From positions 552,265 through 616,264 of the forward strand of contig JAKJXP020000013.1 of the NCBI GenBank assembly GCA_022225965.2: a DNA stretch of 64,000 nt, in the 5' to 3' direction. Source of the stretch: Diatrype stigma (lineage: Eukaryota > Ascomycota > Sordariomycetes > Xylariales > Diatrypaceae). This document shows, in pieces, positions 35,501 to 47,795 of the stretch (positions are counted from its first letter, which is position 1; the number at the start of each line of letters is the position of its first letter). The notes under the pieces were generated by a model. It was not told the origin of the DNA. It did no database searches and saw only the letters and a list, made by a program, of their open reading frames with translations. The position numbers and the translations under genes are program-made.

Positions 35501-37363
35501 TGCGTCTTGATAATCCCTGTGTCAGGCTTCAGGGCTGCAGAACATCAGCTATGACGTCGATCGTAAGTCCAACGTTTATTTTCCATATTTGCTGCTGCAT
35601 GTTTTGGTTGGTTATCGATATCCATGTCACCGTCTTACCTGCCTTATCGTCATCATCACCATATTACCGTATCATCCACCATAATATCATATCATAGCAT
35701 CACATTATCCCATATTGCAACGGAGCACCATGGAAAATTATCCCCAACTTATTGCTTAATGCCTTCTACCTATTGCCTAGCCTTTTGTCTATTGCTCATT
35801 GGCACAATTTGTCTATCCTGATTGTCCTGCCTGCCCTGCCTGCCCTGCCTATCTTGCATCGCCTCGTGTAGCCTACTGGCTGCTGCACTTATACACCTCG
35901 TGTATCTTGGTATGTACGGGTAGCACATCATATGAGAGATCCATGTCTAGGATGTCTAGGTGTTGCGGTGTCTAGGTGTCTAGGTGTCTCGGATGTCGGG
36001 GTTCAAGGTGAACAGACAGACTTCCTAAGAGGTCTCTAGGAGCTGTCGTGCCCCCTTAATCTTATCTCACCATGATGACCTGCATTATCTCCTATGTCAA
36101 AAGTGAAGAAGGCGTTCGAGGCGCAAAGCTGCGAAGATGCAAAGATGGGAACATATTTCACTATTCCCGACCCCCGACCCCCCGACCGCATCCACATCCG
36201 GACTTTTCTATGTTGATTCCTCATAACTACCTTCTAGCCTGCATCATATCCCGCTCCCGCTTCTTCCATCGTCATCTATCGTCTATCTATATACACGTGC
36301 ATATCAATCTTCTCACCGCTCTCAACCCGCACCCTGCACCTGCACGCCTGCACCCGTGCCCAAGATTACCTATTAGGTACTGCTTTACTACGCTGGTAGA
36401 GCTGGCCAGACCAGAAGCCTTGTACCAGAAGCCTTGTACGAGAAGCCTGGTACCCCCCACACTCTTGAGTTCTGACACGCCCAACACACATCCCACACTC
36501 TTCCAGCTGCCAGCTCCCAGCTCCCAGCTCCCAGCATCCTGGACTTTCCTGGTTGGTCTGTCTGCTTACACCTCCTTGACGTCTCTCACCTCCCTGTTGC
36601 TCATCTCACCATGGACGGCACGGAGCGATGCGCCGCGGCGTTGGTGAGTGGCTGATATCGATTGGCACCATGCCACGATTGCCACCATTAGCAACTATGT
36701 CTTACTTACATTTGCCAATTTCCTATTATTGCGACGATTATCTGACTATTTGAGATCTGATTCACCTTATTTGTTGTCCCCTGGCCCCTCCTGCCCCCTG
36801 TATCCCCCCCTTGTCCTGGATGCCCTGGTTGGGATGTCCTGCTCTGCTGTCAATCTGTTGTCAGCTACGTAGTGACGTTCCCACAAGGAGAGAATCCTCT
36901 TACCTAGTCTCCGAGCAACTACCACCACTTACCACCACTCTCATATCTCTTGCTTCCTATCTGCTACCCATCTGCTTCCTACCTCCTGCCTTCTGTATCC
37001 TGGCTTCTTGCCTCGCTTCGCGCCCCTCTTCCCGTTCGTCGTGGCGCATTTTGCTCTGCTCGCTCCACTTACAACCAACGTCCCCGACGACAGCAACTCG
37101 TCATTGTCGTCATCCCCATCGTCTATCCCCCTGACCCTTACCATCTATGCCCTTCCGCCGTCCTCTGTCGCGTCGCTCAACCAATAGAGATCCCACCTAT
37201 TGGCGCAATGCGCCCCCACGCCCCCCTGAAATAGACATATATTCTTCGCTACCGAACCTCCCCGCGGTGCTCCAGAACATTATGCGTTTCTGAGCTGGAG
37301 CCCAAGACTTGCAAAACAGCCTGCCTACTTGTCCGCGTTTTCATCTCTTATACCAGCTATATC
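32560..37363. other. 4.8-kb intergenic region with many microsatellites, upstream of LST7
   Basis: No coding region is supported despite many 60-190 codon frames. These are C/T-rich or repeat-derived and lack domains. Tandem repeats: (GT)n at 32573-32590; (TA)n near 33343-33358; GTCTGCAG near 33760-33780; GGCAGTA near 33890-33912; ACGCAC and GCATATCCGCACAA at 34988-35035; CTACAAA/CTACAAG at 35330-35376; and a CCAGAAGCCTTGTA duplication near 36410-36445. The final kilobase before 37364 is pyrimidine-rich and could be a long promoter or leader of the LST7 gene. Confidence 0.45.
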
Positions 37364-38995
37364 ATGGTCGTCACTCAAAAGCCAGCAACCTTTCCCTTGC
37401 TAACGTCACATGTCCAGCTATGTCTTGCGCATTATTGCGACCTGCATGGCCCAACGCCACTCATGGTTACGGAGGGTTTACCAGTACCATGTAGCCAGTG
37501 CTACGAGGAGCCCCTATCCGAGCGGCCGCAAACCAGCACAGCAAGCGGCTCGCAGCCCTCCATAAACGATGCGCTTCGAAAGATGACCCTGAGCGCACCG
37601 CGTAGTTCGTCTGTTCCAGTGTCAGAACAAGATGCACAAGCACATCGCGCAACAATGCTTCTACAGAAGTCGAAGAAGCAAGCTACAACATTAGGCACAC
37701 CGATGTCCCCCATCGCAGCCTCCACCGTCGAAACGCCCCCGCAAAGTCCAAAGAGAGCCGCCGAAGTCAGTTCCGAGGCGAACACCGCAAAGACCAGCAA
37801 TAGGCATGATTCGAGTTTTCGGAGAACCTATGACGATTATGTAACAAAGAGAGCAAACCCGTGCCAAAATTGCGCCCTCACTCTACCCAAGCGACAGGAC
37901 AGCCAGCCATCTAAAGATAAGAACACCACCACCACGGACTCCAAGTCGGAGCAGCGCGGACCGACTTTGCGGACACGCGCTCCCTACGCTCATGTTCTCA
38001 GTGGTCATGACCATCCAAGCCCGCCCAATTCGAACCCGGAATCGTCATGTACCTCCGATGCCGAGGATGAGATCTCGCCCAAAGATACCATTCGACCGGC
38101 GCACCACCATCGCAGACCAACGACGTCGACTTCGCGCTCGAGTATTTCCTCGAGATCTAGTGTTGCTCAGCATACACACTACTTAGATTACACGTCAACG
38201 CACGAGCCGCTCGTCCCCAATACCTACTCGATAGTACGCGCTTCATGTCTCCGCACGTTATCCTTCGAAACCCTCCCCCGTAGACCCGAGAGCTCACAGG
38301 CAGGCTCCACGCTCTCGTCGCCAACCTCTGCCATCCCACCTTCGTTTCCATCGCCACCGCCGCCGACTTCTTACAACTCCAGTGGTAGCACTGGCTATAT
38401 CACGTCGGTACCAACGCCGCAGTCAGCCGCAAGTAACGGTGGTCCCATCTTTTTCGGTGACCCCCTGGCCGGGTACACGACGGCATACATATTCCGAATC
38501 CCAGACATGCACGCCCGAGGCCGGAAGCGCGTCTATGCCTTCCTGGCGCTTAGCACGCACCGGGAGCGCCTGGCTATGAAAACTTTCAGCTTGGTGTCGG
38601 CGGCATTCCGCGACTTGGCAGCCTGGATCCAAGAACTAGCTGAGGCCCAGGCAGAGCGCGAGCGCGAGCGCGAGGAGGAAAATGGAAGTGCCGTCGCTGC
38701 CCTGAACGCGGCGTACGGCAACGGCAACGGGGGCTTCGGTATCGGCGGGCCGCGTGATAGCGGTGTAGGCGTGGACAGAGACGTTTCCAGAGGAAACCAT
38801 GACACCAGCTTTCTGAGCGGTGGCGGACGCGGCCACGGGTTCATCCAGCGCATGGGCGGGTCTATGGGCCCCGGCGGATTTGCGCCAAAGGCGCGTGGTC
38901 TGGCTGAGCTGGTCGGCCTGCCAGATTTCTTCATCGAGTTGCATACTCGGTTCGTGCGGATCTTGTTCGAGCTTGACCTTGCGATCGGTTCTTGA
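37364..38995 (+). CDS. LST7: Folliculin/Lst7-type DENN-domain protein
   Basis: A fungal homologue of Lst7/folliculin, the subunit that with Lst4 (FNIP-like) acts at the vacuole as a GTPase-activating complex for the Rag GTPases feeding amino-acid status to TORC1. The N-terminus has the folliculin signature LCLAHYCDLHGPTPLMVTEG with nearby paired cysteines CSQC. The second half of the folliculin N domain is at about 365-435: FFGDPLAGYTTAYIFRIPDMHARGRKRVYAFLAL and then MKTFSLVSAAFRDLAAWIQELAE. Between them lie about 300 disordered residues rich in Ser/Thr/Pro, with a second Cys pair CQNC. The C-terminal 100 residues have a Gly-rich linker and a conserved-looking helix GLPDFFIELHTRFVRILFELDLAIG. 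Single exon, 543 residues, longer than yeast Lst7 because of the linker. The start ATG opens just before the conserved domain. Confidence 0.88.
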   Translation: MVVTQKPATFPLLTSHVQLCLAHYCDLHGPTPLMVTEGLPVPCSQCYEEPLSERPQTSTASGSQPSINDALRKMTLSAPRSSSVPVSEQDAQAHRATMLLQKSKKQATTLGTPMSPIAASTVETPPQSPKRAAEVSSEANTAKTSNRHDSSFRRTYDDYVTKRANPCQNCALTLPKRQDSQPSKDKNTTTTDSKSEQRGPTLRTRAPYAHVLSGHDHPSPPNSNPESSCTSDAEDEISPKDTIRPAHHHRRPTTSTSRSSISSRSSVAQHTHYLDYTSTHEPLVPNTYSIVRASCLRTLSFETLPRRPESSQAGSTLSSPTSAIPPSFPSPPPPTSYNSSGSTGYITSVPTPQSAASNGGPIFFGDPLAGYTTAYIFRIPDMHARGRKRVYAFLALSTHRERLAMKTFSLVSAAFRDLAAWIQELAEAQAEREREREEENGSAVAALNAAYGNGNGGFGIGGPRDSGVGVDRDVSRGNHDTSFLSGGGRGHGFIQRMGGSMGPGGFAPKARGLAELVGLPDFFIELHTRFVRILFELDLAIGS

Positions 38996-40935
38996 GACTT
39001 TTCCTGTCCCGATTCTTTATTTCCAGCTTTTCCCATTACCCATAGGTGTAATGAAACGATGTTGTAGAGCGGCTCGGTGGGAGGGACTGACTGGACTACA
39101 TTGGCACATAAGGGAAAGGGGGCCAGACCTAGGAAAGGCCAGGCGTGATTGATTGAATGACTGCATTCCAGTGCTTATTCTTTCGATGTGTTGAAGGTAT
39201 TGTACTATTATATCAGGGAGGGTGTCGCATGGTGAACGGAGAAGGAAATACCCCCGGAGTCAAGGACATGGGAGATGAAAGGAGTGAGATACCCCGTTGC
39301 GTGGAAATTTGGAGCGAACGAACTGTGTGGGGACGATGATGATGTTAAATGATTTCCCCAAACACGTGGACTCCAGAGGTTGTGCTGTGTTATGCTGTGC
39401 TGCTATGCTTGCTGTTGAAGCGGCGCATAGCTCACAGCCGAGTCCTATTTACACAAATACAGTTGCGTCGGTGTACCATTACAAAAGAATTACTTGTACT
39501 TGTCTATTTCGGTTGAGCGTTTCTTGTTTTTTTCCCCACGATCTTGTCTTCAAAACTCTACATGTCATTCCGGCTCAAGCCTTGTCTCGGTCCCAGGCCT
39601 TTTCGGAATTGGAAAGACGGCAAAACAGAACGGGATGAGATGCACCAAAAGATCCATTTACGATATACCTTTCCTCACAAACAGAGGGGCATAGTTGGCA
39701 GGGCAAAAGCAAAACCAACAGAGTAAAAGAAACCAACGGAGATGAAAAGGTAGGTTCTTGGGAGGAGAATTCTATTTACTACATATCTACCCGTCTGATC
39801 AGTCTAACCCGCCAGGGCCTTTCGTTCCAATGCAGATACAATGCAGATGATGAAGACAAAGATGCCAAGGGACAAGAGGACTGACTACCTGTTACTACCT
39901 AGGTATAATGACATGATGTGGCTCTCATGACCACTCCGTTTGCCTTTGCGTATGCTCCAGCAATTCCGAGACGAGAAGAGGCTAGCTGTGAGATGAGATG
40001 GTTGGGAGTATAATGCTTGAGTTGCGTATGTTGTCCCGCCGTGCCATCAACACACCCACGAACCACTCACGAACACCCCGTATTTGTACAGTATTGTCGC
40101 TCAGGAAAGACGGGCTTATGTACGAGAGAGAACGAGAGGGACGTAAAGGGAAAGGAAGGGAAAGGGGGTTATTATAGATCCCTACCTTGCCTCCTACCCT
40201 GGCTAATATATCATTTCTTAAGCCAAGTAATGCCTGTATTGCTCGAGCCGTTTCGAGCTGGGTTTCTTGCCATCCGTCCGCCCTGTCGACAACTAGCTGG
40301 CTGTGCTGTGCTACTGTCCGTCTTGTGTATCATTAGCCCAGGGAGTGTCATGATTTAGTCTTATACAAACAACCTAGGTCTATTCTAGCTTTACTTTTCT
40401 CACGACTAGTCTGTATAATACGCTGTGTATCCTATATGGTATTATGAATGGGGCTTGGCAAGAACCGCTGTTCCCGTGCCCATTGAGCTAGCGGATTCAT
40501 TCAAATATCTCGATTCACGTGTGCATATCATGACACACATTGCTGCGCTTTGTGACTAGTGAGGGTTGAGGATAAGATATAGAGGTAGGACGGTCCTTGT
40601 CAGCTGGTTGGGCTTGATTTTGCTGCACTCGGATTAAGTAAGTGCAGAATAACAGGTATGATTTTCTATAAGGCTTCATGTCATTCCCACCTTTCCCCTC
40701 CCGCGCTGATGCCGCTGATGCATTTCAGCTGAGAGACACAGGAGAATGTTTTGGTGGTTCTTCCCCCCTCCAGCACATGTATGCCATGAATGTATGCTCC
40801 TGCAGCCCGAACAGGCCCCTCCCTCTTCCTCTCTTCCCCTCTGCTGCTTGCTCTTCTCACCACACATACATACATGCCTGGCCATGGTGCGGCTAGACTC
40901 GACTGGTCCCGGCCCGACTCAGCTTCGGATCTCAT
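38996..40935. other. Convergent intergenic region
   Basis: The 3' flanks of LST7 and RPT3. Frames here, such as 40017-40358, lack domains. No repeat or RNA gene recognised. Confidence 0.5.
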
Positions 40936-42280
40936 CTACTTGTAGAAGTCGAACTTGTTATCGTCGGTGGTGCCCTTGACCTGGCTCGAGTAGGCGTCCT
41001 CGAGATCAGACTGAATAATGTTGTAGCGGTTTTTCCGGACGGCGCGCAGGCCGGCCTCCTGCATAATGGCGGCAATGACGGCGCCGCTGAGGGGGTCGTT
41101 GCGGACAATGAGGCCGTCGAGGTCGACCTCGGGCGCGAGGCTCATCTTGGACGCGATGGTCGAGAAGATGAGGCGGCGCTCGCGGCGGTCGCGCAGGTTG
41201 GGGAACTCGATTTTGCGGTCGAGCCGACCCGGGCGCAGGAGCGCCGGGTCCAGCGTGTCGGCCCGGTTCGTCGCCATGATCACCTTCACGTTGGCCGTCT
41301 GGTCGAAGCCGTCCATCTGGTTCAGCAGCTCGAGCAGGATGCGCTGAACCTCGCGATCGGCTCCCGTCTGCGCGTCGAACCGCTTCGTCGCGATGGCGTC
41401 GATCTCGTCGATGAAGATGATGGCCGGGCTGTTCTCCCGCGCCATACGGAACACGTCGCGCACCATCCGGGGTCCTTCACCCAAGTACTTCTGCACGAAC
41501 TCGGACCCGACGACGCGGATGAAATTCGCCGTGGTCGAGTTGGCCACGGCCTTGACCAGCATGGTCTTGCCCGTTCCCGGCGGCCCATACAGCAGCACGC
41601 CGCGCGGTGGGTCGATACCGATCTGCTTGTACAGGTCAAAGTGGGTTAGGGGCAGCTCGACGGCCTCCCGGATCTCCTGCTTCTGCATGTCGAGGCCCCC
41701 GACGTCGGCGTACGTCACATCGGGCTTCTCGTCGGCGCCCAGCATGGCGATAGACGAGTCGGCCTCGGGCGGCAGGATGTCCACCAGCGCATTGGAGTGC
41801 CGGTGCAGCGCGACCGACGAGGACGGCTTGAGCTTCTCGCGGTCGAGCGTCGAGAGGATTCGCACCACGTAGTTGGAGCCCGTACTGGACTGGACTATGC
41901 CGGTGCTGTTGGTTCGTATGTGTTAGACAGCAGAAGACGGCAGAGAGTTGAACATAGACAGCAAAAGACGATCGGAAAACTCACTTCTGGTCGATGGCTT
42001 CCATGAACTGCCCGATGACCAACGGGACACTCTGGATTCTCTTGATTTCCTCCTGCGCTCGAACGAGCTCCCGCTTCAGGCTTCTCTGCTCATCCTTGAT
42101 ATACTCCTCCTGCAGCTGGATGTACTCCAAATGCCGCTGCAGCTTCTTCAATGTGGCATAGTCGTCCCCTCCTGGTGCTGGCAAGCCCTCGATGGTCTCG
42201 ACGTTGGGGATCGCGGATGGGATGGGTCTGTTGTGTGGCGCCAGGATATTGGCCGGGTTTTCTACGGCGACGTCTCCCAT
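40936..42280 (-). CDS. RPT3: 26S proteasome regulatory ATPase Rpt3
   Basis: An AAA+ ATPase of the 19S base ring that unfolds ubiquitinated substrates and opens the 20S gate, in cytosol and nucleus. Exon 1 is 42280-41985, the intron 41984-41906 (GTGAGT donor, CAG acceptor), exon 2 41905-40936; the phases agree and give 421 residues, the usual Rpt3 length. An N-terminal coiled coil ([22 protein letters not shown] and following) precedes the OB fold. The AAA module has Walker A GPPGTGKT, Walker [10 protein letters not shown], and the Rpt3 phrase [24 protein letters not shown] region (here [20 protein letters not shown]). The C-terminus FDFYK is the Rpt3 HbYX-like tail that docks into the alpha ring. 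The start is the Met of MGDVAVENP; an in-frame Met 25 codons upstream is unlikely. Confidence 0.96.
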
Positions 42281-45186
42281 TTTTGCTTTCTGTTTTCCCT
42301 TCCTTCTTCCTTTTCCAGTCGTTCTGCTGCCGTCGTGGGCCTTGGTCTGGAACAAGAGGTTTCGGGTTGAATAGCAGCGTTCGTGCTACGTATCGTCGAT
42401 GTTGAGAGTCGTCAGAGGCACTGGTTGTTGGTATTTGCGGTGTGAAAGGTCGTTTCGAGGGTGGGCGTGAAAGTGACGAGCCTGAGGTGGATATCGAGGT
42501 TTCCGTCGACGTGGATGCCGAAGCTGAAGTTGAAGTTGGAGAGGAAAGCTGAGAGTTGACGTCGATAAGATAGAATGAAGGTACGTGGTTACGTGCTTCT
42601 CGTACCTGCCTGTAGCTTTAGTCTAGCTTACCTTGGCTAACGTTAGCCACTAAATGCCTGCCCGTCGTAATGCAGACGCCAGCCTTGCAGCCTTCGGATG
42701 GTTAGAGTGTAGGTAACTAGAGGTGGTCAAAGCACAGGATATCCGGTACTTACTTACATAATACAGGCAGGTCGAGAGGTGGGACAGCCAGCTGGCAAAG
42801 CTACCTATAATTATTTCCCAGCCGTCGGGCACATGGGTGCTGCAGCTGCTTATGTCATGCAACCATCATAAACTCAAGGCGAACCAATCTCCACAATTGT
42901 CTCCCACTAAGCTTCACTCCGACATCGTCCGACTTGCATCTCGTCAGGCAGTTCAGGGTCCAATCCCCTAAGACTAAGTACCTACCTATAGGTACATCTA
43001 TGCCTAGTAGCTTGTGCCCGCGAAAGGGCACTCGAAGCATGAAGCAGTTGCTGCTTGATCTTGAAGATCGCTTGGGATTTCCATGCGTAGCAACCTGCAG
43101 GTTTGCATCTTCACGGTTTCCCTGCATTTGTAGAGGAGGCAACCAGTCATCCGGAAGCAGGACGGTTGCAGATTACGTGCCTACATACCTACCTACCTCT
43201 GTAGTGCTCGATCAGTGCATAGGTGCTTAGATGGTCATCGATGGCATCCATGTACATACCTAGGTAGTGTAGGTAAGTACCTAGGCTGTGGTGATAATCC
43301 ATGTGTGATTGTTCCACAAACAGATGATGTTATTCAGAGATTCAGTGCCTAACACGAAGCCAAGAGACACAGTAGAGATGTCCAATGCTGTAGCTAGGAA
43401 CACTGTGTATTGATCTTCTTCAAGGCACCCTGTTGCCTGTCATCCTGTCATCCTGTCGCCCCGGGTGCCCAGTGCCAGGGTCTCAAGTATGGAGTATATC
43501 GATGGATCTCAGAATCTCAGAAACCATATTAATTGAAAATTCCCACCCATTTCATGTCGCTTCAGGAGCGTATTGGTCATTACCTCACCACGTTGAAGGC
43601 CCATAATACCTGGGTATCATACAGTACTAGGTAGGTAAGTTAGGCCTTCAGGTCAGGCTTCCTGCATGTGCATGTCCCATGTCTAGGTCCGTCTTTCGAA
43701 GCGAACCTGAGGTATGTATGTGGATGTATGTATGTACATAGCTAGATAAGAATGACACAATATCTATCCAGTACTCGTACAGCATACCTGCCTTATGTAC
43801 GTATGTGAGTAGATAGGCGTGTAGATATGCTCGTAAGTAGGTAATTGGCAACAGTAGCGGAGGCCTCGCATGCTTTTTTCGATCCATCATCCTAATCCCC
43901 AGACAGATGCCTGCCTGCCCTGCTACTGCTACCCAGCCGTTTCGCCCTGCTATAGAGAAAGCCGGCGTTCACTGGCTGCTAGCCCACATCCATCACCCAT
44001 CTCCCTAACCACCCGCCCATCCTTCCACCCAATAGCTCTGGTTCGTCATACCTATACCGTATGCACAATGCAACACTTACACGCTACCTACCTACTAGGT
44101 ACTTACTAGAACTAACAAGGCAGATCTCTACCGGGAGACCTGCAGGCCTTTGATAATCTAGCTTGTCTAGCTGTCTAGGTACTGCCATCAGTGAGGCAAG
44201 TGAGGGTAGGTATTGTATAATCGCCAGGCATGGGAGACCTGCAGGCCTTTGATAATCTAGCTTGTCTAGCTGTCTAGGTACTGCCATCAGTGAGGCAAGT
44301 GAGGGTAGGTATTGTATAATCGCCAGGCATGCATACATCAATGATCCAGGCGTGCTTATCCACCGCCCAAGTATACTACTTACTGAGGTATCCGGTATAC
44401 TGTACGATACCATACAGTATACAGTATACAGTATCTACATACCTAGGTACCTAGGTAGGTACCTACACCCAGGATGTAGGTAGGCATCGTACATCAAGCT
44501 TAGGCTCCCTCTAGTAGCTGCTTAGGTGCCTACCTAGGCATAGTCAAAGCTATAAGTTATAACGTTCGTTGCAGTACCGTGAACTTGCACCTGACCTTCT
44601 ATCTGCATATGCGAATGACTAACATCGAGCAACTCCGGCCGGCGGGACCAACTTCGTCCTCCTTTCAACTTCAACTCCATCCTCTTCCCAATATCTGATT
44701 CTGATTGCATTGGCCGACGGCTTCCCATCTTTCCCATCTTTCCCATCCTCCTCATTGCCCCCCCCCCTCTTCAGTTGCATTATAACTAACTCCAGGAGTT
44801 CGACGTCGGGGAGTTCGGTCTTGTCTTATCTCGTGTGAATTAACACCACCTTCTGTCTCATCGTGCCTATTACCGCAGATAACTTCAACTAGGCGGCATT
44901 CGTAGACACGCACACACATAGACACATACGCGCGCGCTCACACAGACATACACACATACATACATATTACTTGATTTCTCCTCTTCGGTCAGCTTGCAGC
45001 CTACTATCGCTTCCCTTTAAGCCCTCTTCCGCTTGGGTTCTTTTCTTGGTGCCGCCTCGTCATATCCATACTGGGCAATAAACTCGTCCCAAATCGGCAT
45101 TCCGACATTTACCAACATTTACCTTGGCTCCCCGGATAGCAGGAGCTACATAGCCTCGACATTGCCTCACAAGCACCTTACTAGCC
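42281..45186. other. Intergenic region between divergent RPT3 and the small three-exon gene
   Basis: It should contain two promoters. It holds a 99-bp tandem duplication (listed separately), a palindrome-rich patch of TACCTAGGTA and ACAGTATAC words at 44380-44470, CACACA/CATACA microsatellites near 44910-44965, and several ACCTACCT runs. No gene supported. Confidence 0.5.
44133..44330 (+). repeat. Perfect 99-bp tandem duplication
   Basis: Copy 1 is 44133-44231 and copy 2 is 44232-44330. Each begins GGGAGACCTGCAGGCC and ends CGCCAGGCAT. I see no difference between copies, so the duplication is recent. Confidence 0.95.
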
Positions 45187-45790
45187 ATGGCGTCTAACAT
45201 CACCATACCGACGGCCCGGTCCACAGCCGACTATGACCAATCACCCAAGGCTGGCAGCAGCTCGTCTTCATCATACTCGAGCTCCCCGCAGACCCCTGAT
45301 AGTCGCAACTCGTCGCCCACGCACTCATCCCGCAAGCAGAAGGTCATGCACCAACGAAGACCAAGCCTTCTCAGTAGGTGTTGCATGGTTCAGAACTACA
45401 TAGCATACGTAGGTGTACATTCCATCAATCGCTAACCTCCTTCTCAGGCTCGGCTTTCTCCAAGGATGAGTGCACAGTAATCAACATCGGTGACCCGGAT
45501 GGCCCGCCTCGACTGGTTAGTGACAGACCCCGCCCGCCTAACTGAAGGCTATCCCGGCAACTTCCCCCCTAGGCAGGTATATCAGGCAGCCAATGCCTGG
45601 CAACTGTAACTGACACCGGCCTCTATCTTAGATCACCTACCTTTCCTCGAGCCAGGGCTTCACATGGAACCCCGAAATATTCCTACCCTCCTACGTCGAC
45701 TGCGACTATGTGCCGTTGGAGAACCGCCGAGAGCCCGTTCATGAAATCCGACTGACGGATGAGGAAATCAAGAACATGCTGCCTCAATAA
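45187..45790 (+). CDS. Small three-exon fungal protein of unknown function
   Basis: Exons 45187-45373, 45448-45515 and 45632-45790 with GTAGGT/CAG and GTTAGT/TAG splice sites. The phases agree and the product is 137 residues. The N-terminal 60 residues are Ser-rich and basic (SSSSSSYSSSPQTPDS, then SSRKQKVMHQRRPS). The C-terminal 75 residues look folded and constrained: CTVINIGDPDGPPRL, ITYLSSSQGFTWNPEIFLPSYVDCDYVPLENRREPVHEIRLTDEEI. This has the feel of a conserved short ascomycete protein, but I do not recognise a named family. The start ATG sits in CTAGCCATGG, a good context. It runs divergently from RPT3, separated by 2.9 kb. Confidence 0.75.
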
Positions 45791-47389
45791 AGCTCCACGG
45801 AACGGCCTCCTGGGTGATTATAAGACCGCTCAGTCGATAACTCGGCGCTTTCCGATATCCGCTAGTCCACACCGGGATCTACATCAACTAGCAACAGTAC
45901 CGTCTCGGTCCATCGTTAGAGCATATATTGCTCCATTGTTTTTCACGCGGACGGTTGTTTTAAAGCATGTTCCTAGAGACGTTTTCGTAGACGTTCCTCG
46001 CAAGAACTATTCTACATGCCATTTCGTGAGTTTACGGCGTCTGGGTTCGGGTTACGGTAACTTCCTGGGTGGGATTGTGGATTTGGGGCCTTGACATTTT
46101 ACATCAACAATCACCACCGCCGCTGCTACCATTGCCTTCCATCAACTAAGAAGAGTCGAGGTTGACACTTCCACACTACATACGACCATATCACGACATT
46201 ACAGCATTTTGACGAGGGGAAATTCGTACATAAGGGGAGCTCGGGAGTCATGGCATTACAGGAGTCTTATATCGATACTCAAATCTTCTACTAGCCATCG
46301 AGCGGCGTTGGCCATTTGGGAGCATGTAAGAGGCTTCAGATGATGTTGATCTACTTAGCTATTTCCACGGTCGTGTGTCCTCTGCGATGGGTTTATCACG
46401 GGGGGTTACCTCGGGTTCTGTTTTATCATAGCCATAGACAAATGGGATACTCAATATCCAAGTCTGCTTCCGACTCATTCATTTCATGCTGGGCATCTCC
46501 CCCCTCCCCCCTTGCGCCCCAGTGCATGCAACATTATGTCAAGAACTCGGTGATCGTAGCGTAAATATCGCAGGTCCTACCCATCTGCCATTTTGTACTC
46601 CTGGCAGGTCACTCTCAAATGAGTTGCAAGGCTTGCCTATATGCCTACTTGGTATGCATGTGTATACCAACGCAAGGCCGATCCTGGTGAGCAGGCAATT
46701 CCTAGAAAAGCCCGAGCGATGCCCGACAGTGTGCATAAAGCTCGAGTATCAACTAATAAGCCGTCAGAATCAAACACATACATAACTATCTAGGTACTTA
46801 GGTTGGTATCTGTCCTGACCCGTGTAGTATGTATCGACTATATCCCACCGGGACAAATAACAAAGCTCTGACAGACTCTGGTGCATACATATACGCCTCA
46901 TTGCCGCGACGAAGAAAATCGCTGGTACTTGATAATCTTCATATTGGAACATATACCTCCCACGGAACAGAAGACAACACGCTTAGATTTGGTTTTTATG
47001 TGCCGTATGTGCGATTTACCCACCGTATGATGGCGCCGTATGATAAGCTACAATATGCAGCCACCGGAGATTTATAGGCAGATATTATGTAGGTATATGC
47101 ACATTAAAACCTGAAGTCCATGATGAACCTGGAAGTTCGTAAGCTGAGTCGCCATCAGTCTCGCACCGTGCGATAGCTACACTTAATCAACCCCACCAAA
47201 TAACTACCAAGTACATAATAATACATACAGTACTTAAGCCGCCCATAACCCACTTCAGGGTCCCCCTCCATACCACGCCATGCCTGGCATGCTCATGCGT
47301 ATCTGAGCCTGATACCTGAAGAAGCTAGGGCCTGGACTAGCATTAGCAGATCAGGTTGACCGGGTATAGTCAGCCTCCACACCCACTAA
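45791..47389. other. Intergenic region before the Mutator-like element
   Basis: No gene supported. The first several hundred bases are probably the 3' untranslated region of the small gene. No repeats beyond scattered ACCTAG words. Confidence 0.5.
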
Positions 47390-47396
47390 TTACATA
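47390..47396 (+). repeat. Candidate target-site duplication TTACATA, left copy
   Basis: Seven bases identical to 51468-51474, directly outside the terminal inverted repeat. Slightly shorter than the 8-11 bp usual for Mutator-like elements. Confidence 0.65.
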
Positions 47397-47527
47397 CGTA
47401 TCCGTTTATTTGCACCGGGTCATTTTAATATTTGCACCGGTATTTAAACCGCATTCGGAATAAAGACCCCGCCCATACAATTTAGCTACGTACGTACTTA
47501 TCCGCCTATATAATTTAACGGTACCCA
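47397..47527 (+). repeat. Left terminal inverted repeat of the Mutator-like element
   Basis: 131 bp; its reverse complement matches 51337-51467 with few, mostly C/T or G/A, differences. The outer 76 bp are almost perfect. Confidence 0.9.
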
Positions 47528-47795
47528 ATTTGTATTATATAATAGGGAATAATTAAATAAATAAAGTTTTTAAAATAATTGTTGCGATAATTCTTACGAT
47601 AATCTAAGCTGTTATTATTAATTTCGAACTATGGCCTAATTTTTCGAACGCCTTAGCATTCTTTAGGTTATACCTGCTTTATCGTAGCATTCGTTATTTA
47701 TTCGAACCCCTATAACGTAATAACGTAACCCCGTTATTCCTTTTACGGTTAATTTCCATCGAATCCGATCATTACCTAATACTGTACGGCAATAG

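Noticed and set aside
36072..36647. 191-codon plus frame upstream of LST7
   Set aside because: Pro/Ser/Leu-rich translation of pyrimidine-rich spacer with no domain and no conserved junctions.
46174..46300. Second possible 5S rRNA start (ACATACGACCATA)
   Set aside because: Only the first 13-14 bases agree; the internal 5S boxes and the closing helix are missing.
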